DNA of 64,000 nt, taken from NCBI RefSeq assembly GCF_033807575.1, contig NC_084703.1, positions 186,001 to 250,000 on the forward strand, given 5' to 3'. This DNA is from Cydia pomonella. Taxonomy: Eukaryota > Arthropoda > Insecta > Lepidoptera > Tortricidae. Shown here piece after piece: positions 29,843 to 40,750 of this stretch. Each line of letters opens with the position of its first letter. Position 1 is the first letter of the stretch. A program made the translations under genes and the position numbers. The notes beneath the pieces were generated by a model. That model was not told where the DNA came from and searched no databases. It saw only the letters and a program-made list of their open reading frames with translations.

Positions 29843-30545
29843 CTGAGACGTTATTTCAGGCTGCGAAAAACACTAATAATTGATGCAAATTTAGAGTTTT
29901 GATATAGTGTAGATATTTCATGCTGCTGAAAATAACTGAAACTTGTTAAAATTTCAAATCTCATATATTGTGTAGAGATTCATTCATAACGGGCTGAAAC
30001 GATATTTAAGGCTGCTGATGGCGACTGAAACTCGTGATAAATTCCAATGTTTTGACATTGCGTAAGGTATCATTAGAAATGGCTTGAAACGATAATTCAA
30101 TTCAATCAATTCAAATATACTTTATTCATGTAGGCCTAGCAACAAGCACTTATGAATAGTAAGACAGTATTACATATAATTATCTTAATCTAATTATCAG
30201 AGCAATTTATTGATGTTGTAAATATTATTCCATATATAATACTAATGAATATAATTCATAGATCAAATTTAATACTAAAACTTTCACAAAATATAGTCAT
30301 ACAAAAAAAAAATGTATAAAAAAATACTAGTCTAGATTGTTTCTAGAATAAATTCTAAATGTCAAACAAATATAATAAAAACAACAAAGGATATTTCAGG
30401 CTACTGAAAACGACTAAAACTTGATTTAAAATTAATATATTTTATATAGTGTAGAGTTTTATCAGAAAGGACCTGACATGTCGCTTCCTGAAAACTCTCA
30501 GGACTTGATGAAATTTAATAAATTGGCAGGGGTGATATTTCGGGC
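29843..30545 (+). repeat. Degenerate ~85-90-bp tandem repeat upstream of gag, with an insertion
   Basis: Units share CTGAAACGATATTT, AGGCTGCTGAAAACGACTGA, AACTTG and ATATAGTGTAGAG words; about five units, starting near 29843, 29920, 29992, 30083 (interrupted) and 30468. The fourth unit is split after GAAACGATA by ~300 bp of unrelated sequence. Confidence 0.65.
30092..30390 (-). mobile_element. LINE-like 3' end inserted in the tandem repeat
   Basis: Reads ATTCAATTCAATCAATTCAA, ATATACTTTATTCATGTAGG, CCTAGCAACAAGCACTTATG on the + strand, a common lepidopteran retroelement 3' end in reverse. The repeat unit resumes with GATATTTCAGG, so GATA is a plausible target duplication. Confidence 0.55.
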
Positions 30546-30783
30546 TGTTACAGCTTGTTGGAAATGCTAATATTATAGTTTTAATGGTATTAGAAATTAA
30601 TAATAAAACTTAACTGAAATCAAGGTATCCTGTCGGCTGATAGAGCTCTTTTAAAAGAACAACGTGTTTTCTACCTAATCATATTTTAAGCATATGTTGC
30701 AAAATGCCGCATCGTAATGTTTTTGTAAGGACGATTAAAAATTTGAATGAACAATGATATTATCCGAACAAATCTAAGTTTCA

Positions 30784-31320
30784 GTGATGGACGCAAATGA
30801 CGATAAGGTCAGCAATAATGGGCGCAGAGAGAAGCGCAGCTCCGATCATAATGTCGCGGAAGTGGACGTTAACGAATGTGAGATTCGGGAACGTCCAACG
30901 CCTAAATCATCTGCCATGCCAAGTGAGGGAGCGGAAGGGAGCCTGAAAGGTAGGCAAAGCCGCAAACACTTGCTGCATGATGAAGAGTATGATTGCGAGT
31001 TACGGTGTGAGAGAGCGCCACGTTCACGAACACCAAATTTGGGTCCAGACATGTTCCGTGCAGTTGAAGCATGTCGCCATAGACGCACGGGCGCGCAAGA
31101 AATTGCGGATGGTAGTGGAGTTCCTCTTATGAAGACAACTAGCATAATTATAAGCATCCGCGACATCATGTAAGTCCAATACGGTATGGACGCATGGAGA
31201 GAAAGAGGCACTATGTTTATAGTAGTAGTTCTGATGACGACTATCGTGTAACCTCTAAACATAAAAGGTTGTACTCTCACTCTCCATGCGTCAATCGTGT
31301 CGTAGATAGTAAGTAGACTA
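30784..31320 (+). pseudogene. N-terminal part of a decayed gag
   Basis: An open frame of 129 codons (30784-31173) begins MMDANDDKVSNNGRREKRS and is very polar and charged. A shifted frame continues (about 31182-31314) with RYGRMERKRHYVYSSSSDDD and YRVTSKHKRLYSHS, ending at a stop. The charged, Ser/Arg-rich nature and position directly before the gag domain suggest the Gag N-terminus. At least one frameshift separates the parts, so it is not functional. Confidence 0.5.
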
Positions 31321-31383
31321 CCTGAATGAATCTGGTGAAAATACTATAAGTAAATTTCTAATCATCGTAAAGATGTTGATGAG

Positions 31384-31704
31384 ATGAAGATTCTCGAGTT
31401 CGATCCAATATCGAAAGATCAAACCATTCCTACATGGCTTACAAAAGTAGAGGAGTGTGCTGAGACTTACGGGTGGGCAGAGAAAGAGATTATACATTTC
31501 ACGCTTCTGAAACTTACAGGTCTTGCTAAATGTTGGTACCAGGGTCTCAGCACTAACCTATACACGTGGTCAGAGTGGAAAAGGAAGCTTGTAGAATTAT
31601 TTCCAAGTCGTGATGATTACACGGAAGTTTTAATAACTATGCTGTCCAAGAAAGCTCGATATGGAGATTCACTTGAGCAATATTACTATGATAAACGTAA
31701 TTAA
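31384..31704 (+). pseudogene. Gag domain of the 6.8-kb LTR element, truncated
   Basis: 106 codons with the retrotransposon gag signature: FDPISKDQTIPTWLTKVEEC (6-25), AETYGW, FTLLKLTGLAKCWYQGL (38-54), WSEWKRKLVELFP (61-73) and YGDSLEQYYYDK (93-104). Intact relatives continue for at least 60 more residues, usually to zinc knuckles; here the frame stops at the YDKRN position and AT-rich DNA follows. In the family Gag packages RNA into particles. This copy cannot do so alone, although its LTRs are almost identical. Confidence 0.75.
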
Positions 31705-32470
31705 TTATTATTTTATTATTATCTTTATTTGTCTTGGGTGTTAAGTTAGTAAAAGTAAAAAAATAAAAACATACGATGATATTGGGACGATGACACTGAA
31801 AGTCCAAATGGAATGGGTCTGAGTAATCATCATGGCTAATAGTCTAGGATATAGGTAATTTAGATTAATTGATATTTTTTGTGAATATTGCACTATTGTT
31901 ATAAAATAAATGCTTTCGATTAGGCTTTGTAGACGTTAATAAATTAAATTATAATTCAAATTAAGTTATGTGAGCTGTATACTTTATGAAACTGCTAGCT
32001 TAACAGTCTAGGCGTGATTCATTTATTTAGTATAGATTTCATGTTGACACTTGGAGAGACAGTACACCTCCAAATCTTATTAGTATTAGTACTCTGACAT
32101 TGGGGACCTTTTACATCTCCAGATTTAATGTATTATTTACCATAGAGACAATATGTCTCTGTTTTACTGTAGTCATTATTTATTTTAAGATAATTATAAT
32201 GTAATGTTTACCTAGGTATTGGCCGTTGTATTTGTAAATGTTGTTATATTTTTTCATGTCACTACATGATGTTACTATAAATGTTGTATTGACTTGTAAA
32301 AGAGTCCTTGAGGTCTACTTGCAGATTTACTTTTAGAATTTTGAAATTCGTATTGCTTAGTTAAAATACTTTATTTTGTAATATACTGATATGAAACGAG
32401 TAAATCTAAAATGTAACCTAATGGTAAATGTAGGTGAGCAAAGGGACTTGCTCTAGCAGGATGGCCGAGC
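31705..32470. other. 3' internal region of the LTR element
   Basis: Non-coding. Repeats of the form GAGACA ... TCTC or CTCC lie at 32050-32165. No convincing polypurine tract precedes the 3' LTR; the closest purine-rich word is GAGCAAAGGGA at 32433. Confidence 0.5.
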
Positions 32471-32888
32471 TGTAAGGATACTGTTTAGTTTATATAGATA
32501 TTTTGTCATTATAATACATTTTTCTAGATTAAATAAGCTAACTATAGTATTAAAAGTATTTGTAACGATCGATCACGTGAAGAGTCACGTGATCGATCCC
32601 TCCATCTTAAATATTGAACGAGCATTCGGGAGGTGACATTCGAACGATGACAGTCGAACGATGACAGTCGATGCAAATTACAAGTGGTTACGTTGATTGT
32701 ATTATTAGCAGGTCAGTACGTTTTGTTTTGTTAGAACTCGATACAATATAATTGCTTGTCTGAGCGACAAGCGTACTACTGTCGTGTGGTTACCTAGTTA
32801 GATTGGAAGAGGTTATATTCATTGTGCCAAATAAATGTATTTTGATCACACCTACCGTTCTTTTAATATTATGGTTAGACCCCTTATA
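32471..32888 (+). mobile_element. 3' LTR of the 6.8-kb retrotransposon
   Basis: 418 bp; as read by eye it is identical to 26062-26475 except for four extra bases in GTGGTTACCTAGTTAGATT. Followed by the CACA target duplication and the rest of the split GGGTTCCGT-family repeat. Confidence 0.93.
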
Positions 32889-33432
32889 CACACGTATGGG
32901 TTTGATGAAAAAAAATTTTTTTTAAATTTTTTGACGTATTAAAAAAAAACTACGTACTAGATCTCGTTCAAACCAATTTTCGGTGGAAGTTTGCATGGCA
33001 ATGTATATCATATATTTTTTTTAGATTTTTCATTCTGTTATTTTAGAAGTTACAGGGGGGGGGGGGATACAAATTTTACCAAGTGTCTCTCGCGCAAACT
33101 ACTCAGTTTAGAAAAAAATTATATTAGAAACCTCAATCTCATTTTTAAAGACCTATCCATAGATACCCCACAGGTATGGGTTTGATGAAAAAAGTTTTTT
33201 TAAGTTTCAGTTCTAAGTATGGGGAGCCCCCAAAATTTGTTGTTTTTTTTCTATTTTTGTGTAAAAATCCTAATGCGGTTCATAGAATAGGTACATCTAC
33301 TTACCAAGTTTGAACAGTATAGCTCTTATAGTTTCGGAAAAAAGTGGCTGTGACATAATCGGACAGACAGACGGACATGACGAATCTATAAGGGTTCCGT
33401 TTTTTGCCATTTGGCTACGGAACCCTAAAAAT
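32889..33432 (+). repeat. Right piece of the split GGGTTCCGT-family repeat
   Basis: From CACACGTATGGGTTTGATGA through the duplicated AGATCTCGTTCAAACCAATT block to the terminal hairpin GCCATTTGGCTACGGAACCC. Confidence 0.85.
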
Positions 33433-33493
33433 TAGGTTGCGTTGTTTTATCAGAGTTCCTATGACCACCTGTCTCTATCATGAGATCAGCTCC
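33433..33493 (-). repeat. TTTGACCCACTTCC-family repeat, left piece split by SINE
   Basis: AATTAGGTTGCGTTGTTTTA, GACCACCTGTCTCTATCATG, AGATCAGCTCC. Continues at 33849 after the SINE. Confidence 0.75.
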
Positions 33494-33831
33494 TTCCTTC
33501 TTCTTTCTTCCTCTCGTTGTCCCGGCATATTGCCACGGCTCATGGGAGCCTGGGGTCCCCGCTTGACAACTAATCCCAAGATTTGGCGTAGGCACTAGTT
33601 TTTACGAAAGCGACTCCCATCTGACCTTCTAACCCAGAGGGTAAACTAGGCCTGGTTAGGATTAGTCCGGTTTCCTCACGATGTTTTCCTTCACCGAAAA
33701 GCGACTAGTAAATATCAAATGATATTTCGTACATAAGTTCCGAAAAACTCATTGGTACGAGTCGGGGTTTGAACCCGCGACCTCCGGATTGCAAGTCGCA
33801 CACTCTTACCGTTAGGCCACCAGCGCTTCTG
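33494..33831 (-). mobile_element. tRNA-derived SINE with 17-bp target duplication
   Basis: Complete copy. On the minus strand it starts AAGCGCTGGTGGCCTAACGG (box A), has GGGTTCAAACCCCGACTCGT (box B), AAATATCATTTGATATTTAC and ends in CTTCCTTCTT-complement sequence. ATCATGAGATCAGCTCC occurs at 33477-33493 and again at 33832-33848, an exact 17-bp target duplication as expected for LINE-driven insertion. Confidence 0.92.
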
Positions 33832-33848
33832 ATCATGAGATCAGCTCC

Positions 33849-34020
33849 ATGGTACCATAATAATGCATTGTCACCCAACTGTTTCATACATATGTATGTA
33901 GTATGAAAAAATTCAGCTTCAACGGAAACCGAGAAGTGGGTCAAATTAAACTTGCAAAATTTGACCTGTACAGACATAGGTATATAGTTACTTTGCAAGT
34001 TAAATAAAAGCTTATAAAAA
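33849..34020 (-). repeat. TTTGACCCACTTCC-family repeat, right piece
   Basis: ATGGTACCATAATAATGCAT, AGAAGTGGGTCAAATTAAAC and GCAAGTTAAATAAAAGCTT; the inverse of 25385-25600. Confidence 0.75.
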
Positions 34021-34323
34021 TACGGGGTCAACCTAATTTTTTTTTAATAAAACCTATCCTGTCGCCATCTGTAAAATACTTTGGCCGGTCAACCCCACGA
34101 CTATGCAGCGCCACCTACCTGTTGACAGTGGGAACTGTGTAGTGCGAGTGAAGTGGCAGCTCGTGTACTAAAGCGAGCGGCGCGCGGCCGCGTCTGCCTC
34201 GACTTGATGAAGCGCGTGTCAGACAGATGGCGCTAGTTGTCCTGCAGGCCCTACTAAGGTGTCCTTATTTCGGCTATACACAATGCACATATGTATAGAG
34301 AGAGATGGTGATGAACAGGGCCC
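34021..34323. other. Unassigned, partly GC-rich stretch
   Basis: 34150-34235 is GC-rich (GAGCGGCGCGCGGCCGCG) and contains AGATGGCGCTAG. No open frame is convincing. Confidence 0.35.
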
Positions 34324-34453
34324 GTAAAGTAGAAGTACTAGTGCTCGACGCTGCACTAGTCACCGACATGGGCACTTTATTTCATGGAAATATAGGTTAA
34401 ATTTGAACAACGAAGATTTTCTGTATTCGAACTTAATCCTTGTCACTTTTGTT
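34324..34453. mobile_element. Half copy of the GTGCTCGACGCTGCACTAG MITE
   Basis: GTAGAAGTACTAGTGCTCGA, CGCTGCACTAGTCACCGACA, TGGGCACTTTATTTCATGGA through TTAATCCTTGTCACTTT; matches one arm plus middle of 56431-56651 in reverse. The second arm is missing. Confidence 0.8.
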
Positions 34454-35799
34454 GTTAATGTTTTTGATATGCTTTTTATTTGAGCCCAATAAAAGTTGAG
34501 AGAACGGAGCTGCAGGACGTTTGGAGCTCTTACTCTATTCGATGTCAACTGCCAAATGCGATTTTTGTACGAAGGAAATTGTATGATTTTCGACTTGCCC
34601 TAGAATTAAGTACGAGTAACACACATTTTCTGTAACTTTAGCTATCCTAACCTTCGTACGTGGAACTGAACTGACTTTCATCGTAGTTCGTTGCACTTTA
34701 GCCGCATATCAACCCCAGTTTATACGATAATAAGGACAGGTATGCATCGTTTTCGCAAATTCTATTAGCAATCTTTGTGATGGCCCCAGGGTCACTTGTT
34801 CTTAGAGATCTACCGCTTCGAAGCCTCTGTTCAAGAGACAACATACTTAATTAGTTATTTATTATGAAATGCACGAAACTTCGAGGTAATTTTAAGTGTT
34901 TTGAAACAGGCATATGGAATGTTGCACAAATTTTCTTGCTATTTAGAAAATACCAGTTTTATTTCTATTTGCCAGTGTAAAGTAGAACAGCGTAAAACCA
35001 AAATTATTTATATTGGAATATATAATATAATAAAAAGACTTTTATTGCAGTAAGAACGCCGTAGTGATTTATTACAGTTTTTTTTCGGTATAGGCCTTAG
35101 ATAGCTTTAGATACTATCGTTAAAAAAAATGCAGCGAATTTAAGTCTTTCATACAAGACTTGTTTTTGCTCTTTTTCGTCTGTTTTATTTGCTGGAACTA
35201 TGAACTTAAATTAATTACAAAGTGCAAAGTTTCATTACAATCCAACACGTAGGTAGTTTTTAAAGGTATATTGTTAACCGGGCAACTAAAATATTAAACG
35301 GGAATTTTCATTGGTCATAGAATAATATAAATTGGCTGTGTAATTGCGCCTAAAACATTATTTGAACCCGAAATATAAGCATCATATTACCAAAAACCGG
35401 CAAAAAATGCAAGCCACCAAAAAAAAAAGGAATTTAAATGATAGTCTGGCTCACCTGGCTTCTAAAATAATAAATAATATTGTAAGGCGTATGATTTTAA
35501 ATATTCATTGTCATATAATTGTTAACACCTTAATGATCATATTGAGCACATCGTTTCAGGTAGTATTTAAATTACGGAAGCATCTAAATTTGATGAATAT
35601 TGGTTAGGTTAGGTTAGTAGTATATATTCACAAAAAGGCTAAAATGTTATTTAATAAACAGACCTTATTACTCCTTGCAGGAATATTTCCGGAAACTGTA
35701 TGAATAATAATAATATTTTATTTAAATTTGTATAATACTCGTAATAATTTTCTTAGCTTCAGAATTACCGAATTATTAGCTATAGAAATTTAATGTCAT
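34454..35799. other. Non-coding stretch
   Basis: AT-rich, including a + strand frame at 35344-35607 of 87 codons with no recognisable motif and Lys/Asn-rich composition expected by chance. Nothing supported. Confidence 0.4.
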
Positions 35800-35955
35800 C
35801 GTAAACTTATGCTAAATGTATTACCTAGTGTAAGTTTTGCATGCCAAGTGTGGCAGAACATGCATTCATGTAACCTATCTACTGACATGACAAATTGTAA
35901 TATCTGTGTAATGTTCTAGCAAAATAAATGATTCTGATTCTGATTCTGATTCTAG
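35800..35955 (+). mobile_element. LINE 3' end with (GATTCT)n tail
   Basis: GCATGCCAAGTGTGGCAGAA, CATGCATTCATGTAACC, then AATAAATGATTCTGATTCTG repeated. The hexamer tail is the standard 3' end of CR1/Jockey-type insertions. Confidence 0.65.
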
Positions 35956-36787
35956 TGTGATTAGGATAAATCATTGTTTGTTTATGATAACGGGTAAGAT
36001 AGTCATGCATATTATGAAAAAAAGCTGCACTTTACAAACAAGCCGCTCTGCATAGTGACAGTAGACACCAAAGTAAACCAGTTGTTTCCGAAGAATCCAG
36101 AAATTCACCCTCTAGAAGCCGAGATTTAGCGAGGTCTGTTAGGAAAAAGAAAAAACACCCAAGTTACAGGAGCAACAAATGTTGAATTTTTTTAAATCAT
36201 TTGAAAGAAAATCACTTTTTTAACGTAAAAAAATAAATACGAAATCTTTTCAAACAATATTAGTGTGAAATCATTAAAAACCTATTTTTCTTCTTTTATT
36301 CTTGCAAATAATGCCCTCGACTTTGAAGCATGTCTGAAAATAAGTATTTTATATTAAAGTCAAATATATGTATATGTCAATGAATTGCGCGGTTTATCAA
36401 TCCGTACCATCGTGATACCACATCGACGTCGCGGACAGGAGCCTGTCAGGAATACTTGAATAAACACAAATTAAATAAAGACGGTGTACGCCATTGTTTT
36501 AGCTATTTGCAACGGGTGCAAATCATCATAAAGTTTATATGAAATTAGGTAATACTGCTTGCTTGAAATTAGTGGCGCCCCCAAATAATTTACCCATAAC
36601 TTATGTTATTAGTAATCGCCCACTTAAAGCCCGCATTTTAGTAGACGCATAACTAGATTTTTGAAGTGAAATCTTCTTTAGCGGCGCTGTGCACCTTTTG
36701 TGATGGGTAAAAAATGTTTAACTCGCGACAGGTCACGTGACCGACAGATTCGACAGATTGAAAATTCGTAAGACGGACACGTGACCT
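35956..36787. other. Non-coding stretch
   Basis: No recognised gene or repeat. Confidence 0.4.
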
Positions 36788-36978
36788 GTACCCCTAGTGT
36801 AACTAATTTCGACAGCGAAACGTGACGTACGCGTTTGCGTTAAGTGTCATTTTGTATGAGATTTTTGACTTTCCAAAACGTCCCGCTTGGCGCGCTGTTC
36901 AAAAACCCATACAAAATGAGACTAAACGCAAACGCGTACGTCACGTTTCAAAATCGAATTTATTTTCACTAGAGGCAC
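36788..36978. mobile_element. Palindromic MITE GTACCCCTAGTG, copy 1
   Basis: Inverted arms of ~85 bp: AAACGTGACGTACGCGTTTG / CAAACGCGTACGTCACGTTT with GTCATTTTGTATGAG / CATACAAAATGAGAC inside, and a core containing GTCCCGCTTGGCGCGCT. Further copies at 43091-43281 and 57379-57569. Confidence 0.9.
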
Positions 36979-37249
36979 TGATCGAAAAACTGTTACAATG
37001 ACATTGAAGCCAGTAGACCACCGGCGCGGCGTAGGAGAGGAAGTATTGTATTTTACCACATAAACGATAGTACTTATATACTGATAATTAAAGCAATTCG
37101 TGCAAAATCATTCCCTACCCATTCCAGTTTTCACTTCTGCCGGCACTCCCGGAGTGCAACCCGTTGTTTTTTAAATTTTTTAGCGCTTTTTTAGCAAAAA
37201 TATAACACACGCGCGTTAGAAAAAAAATGACTGTTTCTATAAATAAAGT

Positions 37250-37497
37250 AATAAATAAATAAATGTTATAGAACATTATTACACAAATTGACTAAGTCCC
37301 ACAGTAAGCTCAATAAGGCTTGTGTTGAGGGTACTTACGAATGATGATTTATAAATACTTAAATACATAGAAAACACCCATGACTCAGGAACAAATATCC
37401 ATGCTCATCACACGAATAAATGCACTTACCAGGATTTGAACCCGGAACCATCGGCTTCGTAGGCAGGGTCACTACCCACTAGGCCAAACTGGTCGTC
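37250..37497 (-). mobile_element. Metulj-like SINE, copy 2
   Basis: GACGACCAGTTTGGCCTAGT head and GGTTCCGGGTTCAAATCCTG box B on the minus strand; body and TTTATTTATTTAT tail as in copy 1. Confidence 0.85.
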
Positions 37498-37564
37498 AAA
37501 ACATCCGGTCTTTCCTTTTTTCCACTAGCAATGTTTATATGTATTTATATGTATCTATTTATGT

Positions 37565-37790
37565 ACATATGTTCGGGTCAAATCTTGCAAGCTATATTAT
37601 ACCTACTTCCTATTATTCGATTAAGATGAAACTTCACATACATAATGTAGGAAGACAATGCAATATTATAGTATATACTGTTGACCTGTTGTGATGATAG
37701 AGACAGGTGGTGGCCATGGGAACACTGTGATAAAACAACGCAACCTAATTGTGTCCGGGTTTGTTAGAATTGGCTACTTGACATTTTTTT
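37565..37790 (+). repeat. TTTGACCCACTTCC-family repeat, diverged copy
   Basis: GTCAAATCTTGCAAGCTATA, GATAGAGACAGGTGGTGGCC and TGTGATAAAACAACGCAACC are shared with 25385-25672. Confidence 0.65.
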
Positions 37791-38184
37791 GTAAATAATG
37801 TCTATATAGGACTCATGGCATTTAAGCAACACAAAGATCAGAAATGGGAGTAAAGTCTGACGCTCGCACTCGACGATTGAAACGCCTCTAACAAAATGAT
37901 AAGGTGATGTGACGTCGCATCATATAAGTCTGTCCTAAATGTATGGAAGATCAAGGAAATTGCCTTTTTGACCCTGAAATTATGTGTATAATTGTTTTAC
38001 AATTTATTTTTCAATAAAATGAATGGAATTGTATGCTATGGTACCATTTTTTTAATCTACTTTTGAAAGATAAAAAAATTTTTGTTTGGACTTTGGAGCC
38101 TTACCTACTTAGATTTTAAAAACTAGCCTGCGACCCCTTCAATTCCTGGAAGGGGCGACGTGTAGGTTGACAGGGAATCTTGTC

Positions 38185-38505
38185 AAGAGCTTCTTCTTCT
38201 TCCTCGAATTGTCCCGGAATTTTGCCACGGCTCATGGCAGCCTGGGGTCCGCTTGACAACTAATCCCAAGATTTGGCGTAGTCGTTTTTTACGAAAGCGA
38301 CTGCCATCTGACCCAGAGGGTAAACTAGGCCTTGTTGGGATTAGTCCGGTTTCCTCACGATGTTTTCTTTCGCCGAAAAGCGACTGGTAAATATCAAATG
38401 ATATTTCGTACATAAGTTCCGAAAACTCATTGGTACGAGCCGGGGTTTGAGCCCGCGACCTCCGGATTGCAAGTCGCACGCTCTTACCGCTAGGCCACCA
38501 GTGCT
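38185..38505 (-). mobile_element. tRNA-derived SINE (GCTGGTGGCCTAG family)
   Basis: On the minus strand: GAAGCACTGGTGGCCTAGCG, box B GGGCTCAAACCCCGGCTCGT, AAATATCATTTGATATTTAC and the TAAACTAGG / CCCCAGGCTGCCATGAGCCG end. CAAGAGC on both sides is a possible short target duplication. Confidence 0.88.
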
Positions 38506-38695
38506 TCTGTGTAGAACAAGAGCATTCTGTAATAAATATATCGTAATAATAAACTGTTATGAACTAAGATACTCGTATAGGATCACGATGATTTCTATTA
38601 TTTATTCGTTTTCCACGAATGATTTAAATTATAAGTAAATTGTCTATGAGCAAAGTCACGAGCAAACAGCTAGTCAGCCACAAAACCAAAAAGTC

Positions 38696-38951
38696 GGCCC
38701 GATTCGAAGAATGCAATACGATAACGATATGTTCTGGTTTAGTAAGTTCTCATTTATATGTCGTGTAATTGACAGAAGTAACTCGATTCGGGCAACCAAT
38801 GTCACTTTGACGTTAGAAATATCGTAGATAGATCTTATTGGGATCACAGCGGGATCAAAATAAACGTCAATTTTGACGTCGTTTAGCTATCGATATTTTA
38901 AAGATCTTTCCAAGATCTTAAACCTGTCTTAATCATTTTTCGAATCGGGCC
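38696..38951. mobile_element. MITE GGCCCGATTCGAAGAAT, copy 2
   Basis: TCGGCCCGATTCGAAGAATG at the left and TTTTTCGAATCGGGCCGA at the right. Interior TAGATAGATCTTATTGGGAT and GTCAATTTTGACG shared with copy 1 in reverse. Confidence 0.85.
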
Positions 38952-39009
38952 GAGTGAATCCCATGTTCCCGGCACCCCAAATTGTTGGAAAAATTCATTT
39001 TCTTCTAGC

Positions 39010-39136
39010 GCACGGTCGAGTGGGGGGCTCTTGAGGCGGCGCCCCGGGGGCTCCGCCCCCGGCCGCCTGCGAGCGCGCCGTCAGTCCGCCGGCGAGCGCG
39101 CCGCGAGCGCACGCGAGTGAGTGAGTGAGTGCCAGT
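39010..39136. other. CpG-rich block with strong hairpin
   Basis: GCGCCCCGGGGGC, a TCC loop and GCCCCCGGCC form a very GC-rich stem at about 39040-39063, followed by GCGAGCGCGCCG repeats and a short (GAGT)n. It stands out sharply from AT-rich surroundings. No promoter or exon could be tied to it. Confidence 0.4.
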
Positions 39137-40750
39137 GGGGCTAAGCCCAGCCTTCCAACAATACTTAACGGAAAAATTGAACCCCAGATGGGAGTTTACG
39201 AGGACAGGGGAGCGATGCACTGGGTAAGCTGTGGGACAAATCTGAAAAAGTTTTCATTTGTTTTCGGACGTTTTTTCATTTATGAGTATACCTTTTTCCT
39301 GTATTTCAGTTTTGTCTCTTAAAGTTTTTCAATTGTTTAGTCCATGATTTTTGCAATACCTACAAGAAATTCTAAATAAGTATTTTGATCGATACTTGGG
39401 TATTACATTACGCGAAATCTCTCGGGGTACCTACAAGAAATATAATTGGATTCGAGTGCACTGACAGTAATATCAAATCAAAAACATCTTTTGGAAGTTT
39501 CATGCCGCAGCCGCAGTAATAATCACAAAATGTAAAGTTTTTGAGTACCTAGGTATATTTGTCAAATCTAACCTTTTATACGCAAACTATTGGTTTGATT
39601 AAATCCCTAAAATACACAAATATGCATCTAGCTAGGCGACGTGTCTTAGAGAGAAGTTAAAACACTGAAACGACGTTCAACTTAACAAGTGATTTGTGTG
39701 GTATCACGTTTCCCGCTTGACTTGGCCATTTTTTTGCACCCGTTGAGTATATTTTTGTAGTATTCTTGAATTAATATGATACAAATATCAGTTTACGGAT
39801 GTTTGTAACATAGTTTGTGACGTGAACAGTTATATTATTATTTTATACCTATAATTAAAACTTTTGTGTTACATATTTTACCTGTATGTACATGAGACGA
39901 ATGAAAATATTCAATCAAAAACGCATGTTTACTCATTAATATCACTATCTTATTTATGTATGAGCTATGTACAGTAGTGAATAAATACGTATGTAAATAA
40001 ATATAAATAAAAATGTAAAAAAGACGTGTTGTTGTTACTACTAAATGCGTTGGCGAATTTAGATAATATAAGTATCGCCCTGTGATGGGACTGATGGCAC
40101 CAGTAATGGGGTGGTATAGACAAATCCTGTAAAACAAGTATTTAACATCAGTTTTTAACGCTGGCTACATTTTACCATAAAAAAGCCAGAGCTGCTAAGT
40201 TAAATTTTTCATTGATATTTGTTAGTTTGAAAATTAATGGCGCTACAGATCCCGTGACTGGAGCAAAATGACACCGTTTTAATTACTTAATAATATTAAA
40301 ACCAATTGCAGTAGCTTTCATTAAATACATAGAATACATAAAGGACGAATTGGACATTCAACTTTTAACGCATAGAGCGGTACAAATTTTACAGGTGTCG
40401 GTGACATATCAAATATACTCCAAATTTTCTCTTAAATGTCCCATGATTGGTGCCGTTAACCTAGGAAGGTACAAAGGTTTTATTGGCATTTACATTAACA
40501 GCCTTAGTATACATAGAAAATGTTTAATGTATGTTTTATCGTAAGATCGTAACAATAACTTTGAAGGTGCTTCGGTTCCGGTATACTTAATGATTTGGGT
40601 AAACTGTATACTTACAAGAACACTTAAGAATTTTGTAAATCCTCTGTAGCCGTCGTGAACGTCAGGATCACGACTAGTCAAATAAAAAGTTTCGATTTTG
40701 TTATTGACTGATATCATCCAAAGTCCAGGTTTACAATTTTTATTTTTTAT
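39137..40750. other. Non-coding stretch
   Basis: AT-rich with no recognised repeat or gene. Minus-strand frame 39838-40137 has no known motif. Confidence 0.4.

Larger units (their letters stand above)
26062..32888 (+). mobile_element. Non-autonomous LTR retrotransposon, 6.8 kb
   Basis: Two directly repeated LTRs bound ~6.0 kb of internal DNA, and CACA flanks both outer ends (26058-26061 and 32889-32892). The host sequence reads continuously across the element once one CACA is removed. The inside holds a decayed gag near its 3' end, a degenerate tandem repeat, an inverted LTR-like piece and long AT-rich stretches, but no protease, reverse transcriptase or integrase that I can find. It fits the idea of a large non-autonomous derivative moved by proteins of another element. 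Confidence 0.85.

Noticed and set aside
35344..35607. 87-codon + strand frame
   Set aside because: Lys/Asn-rich composition matches AT-rich background; no motif, start context or repeat of the frame elsewhere.
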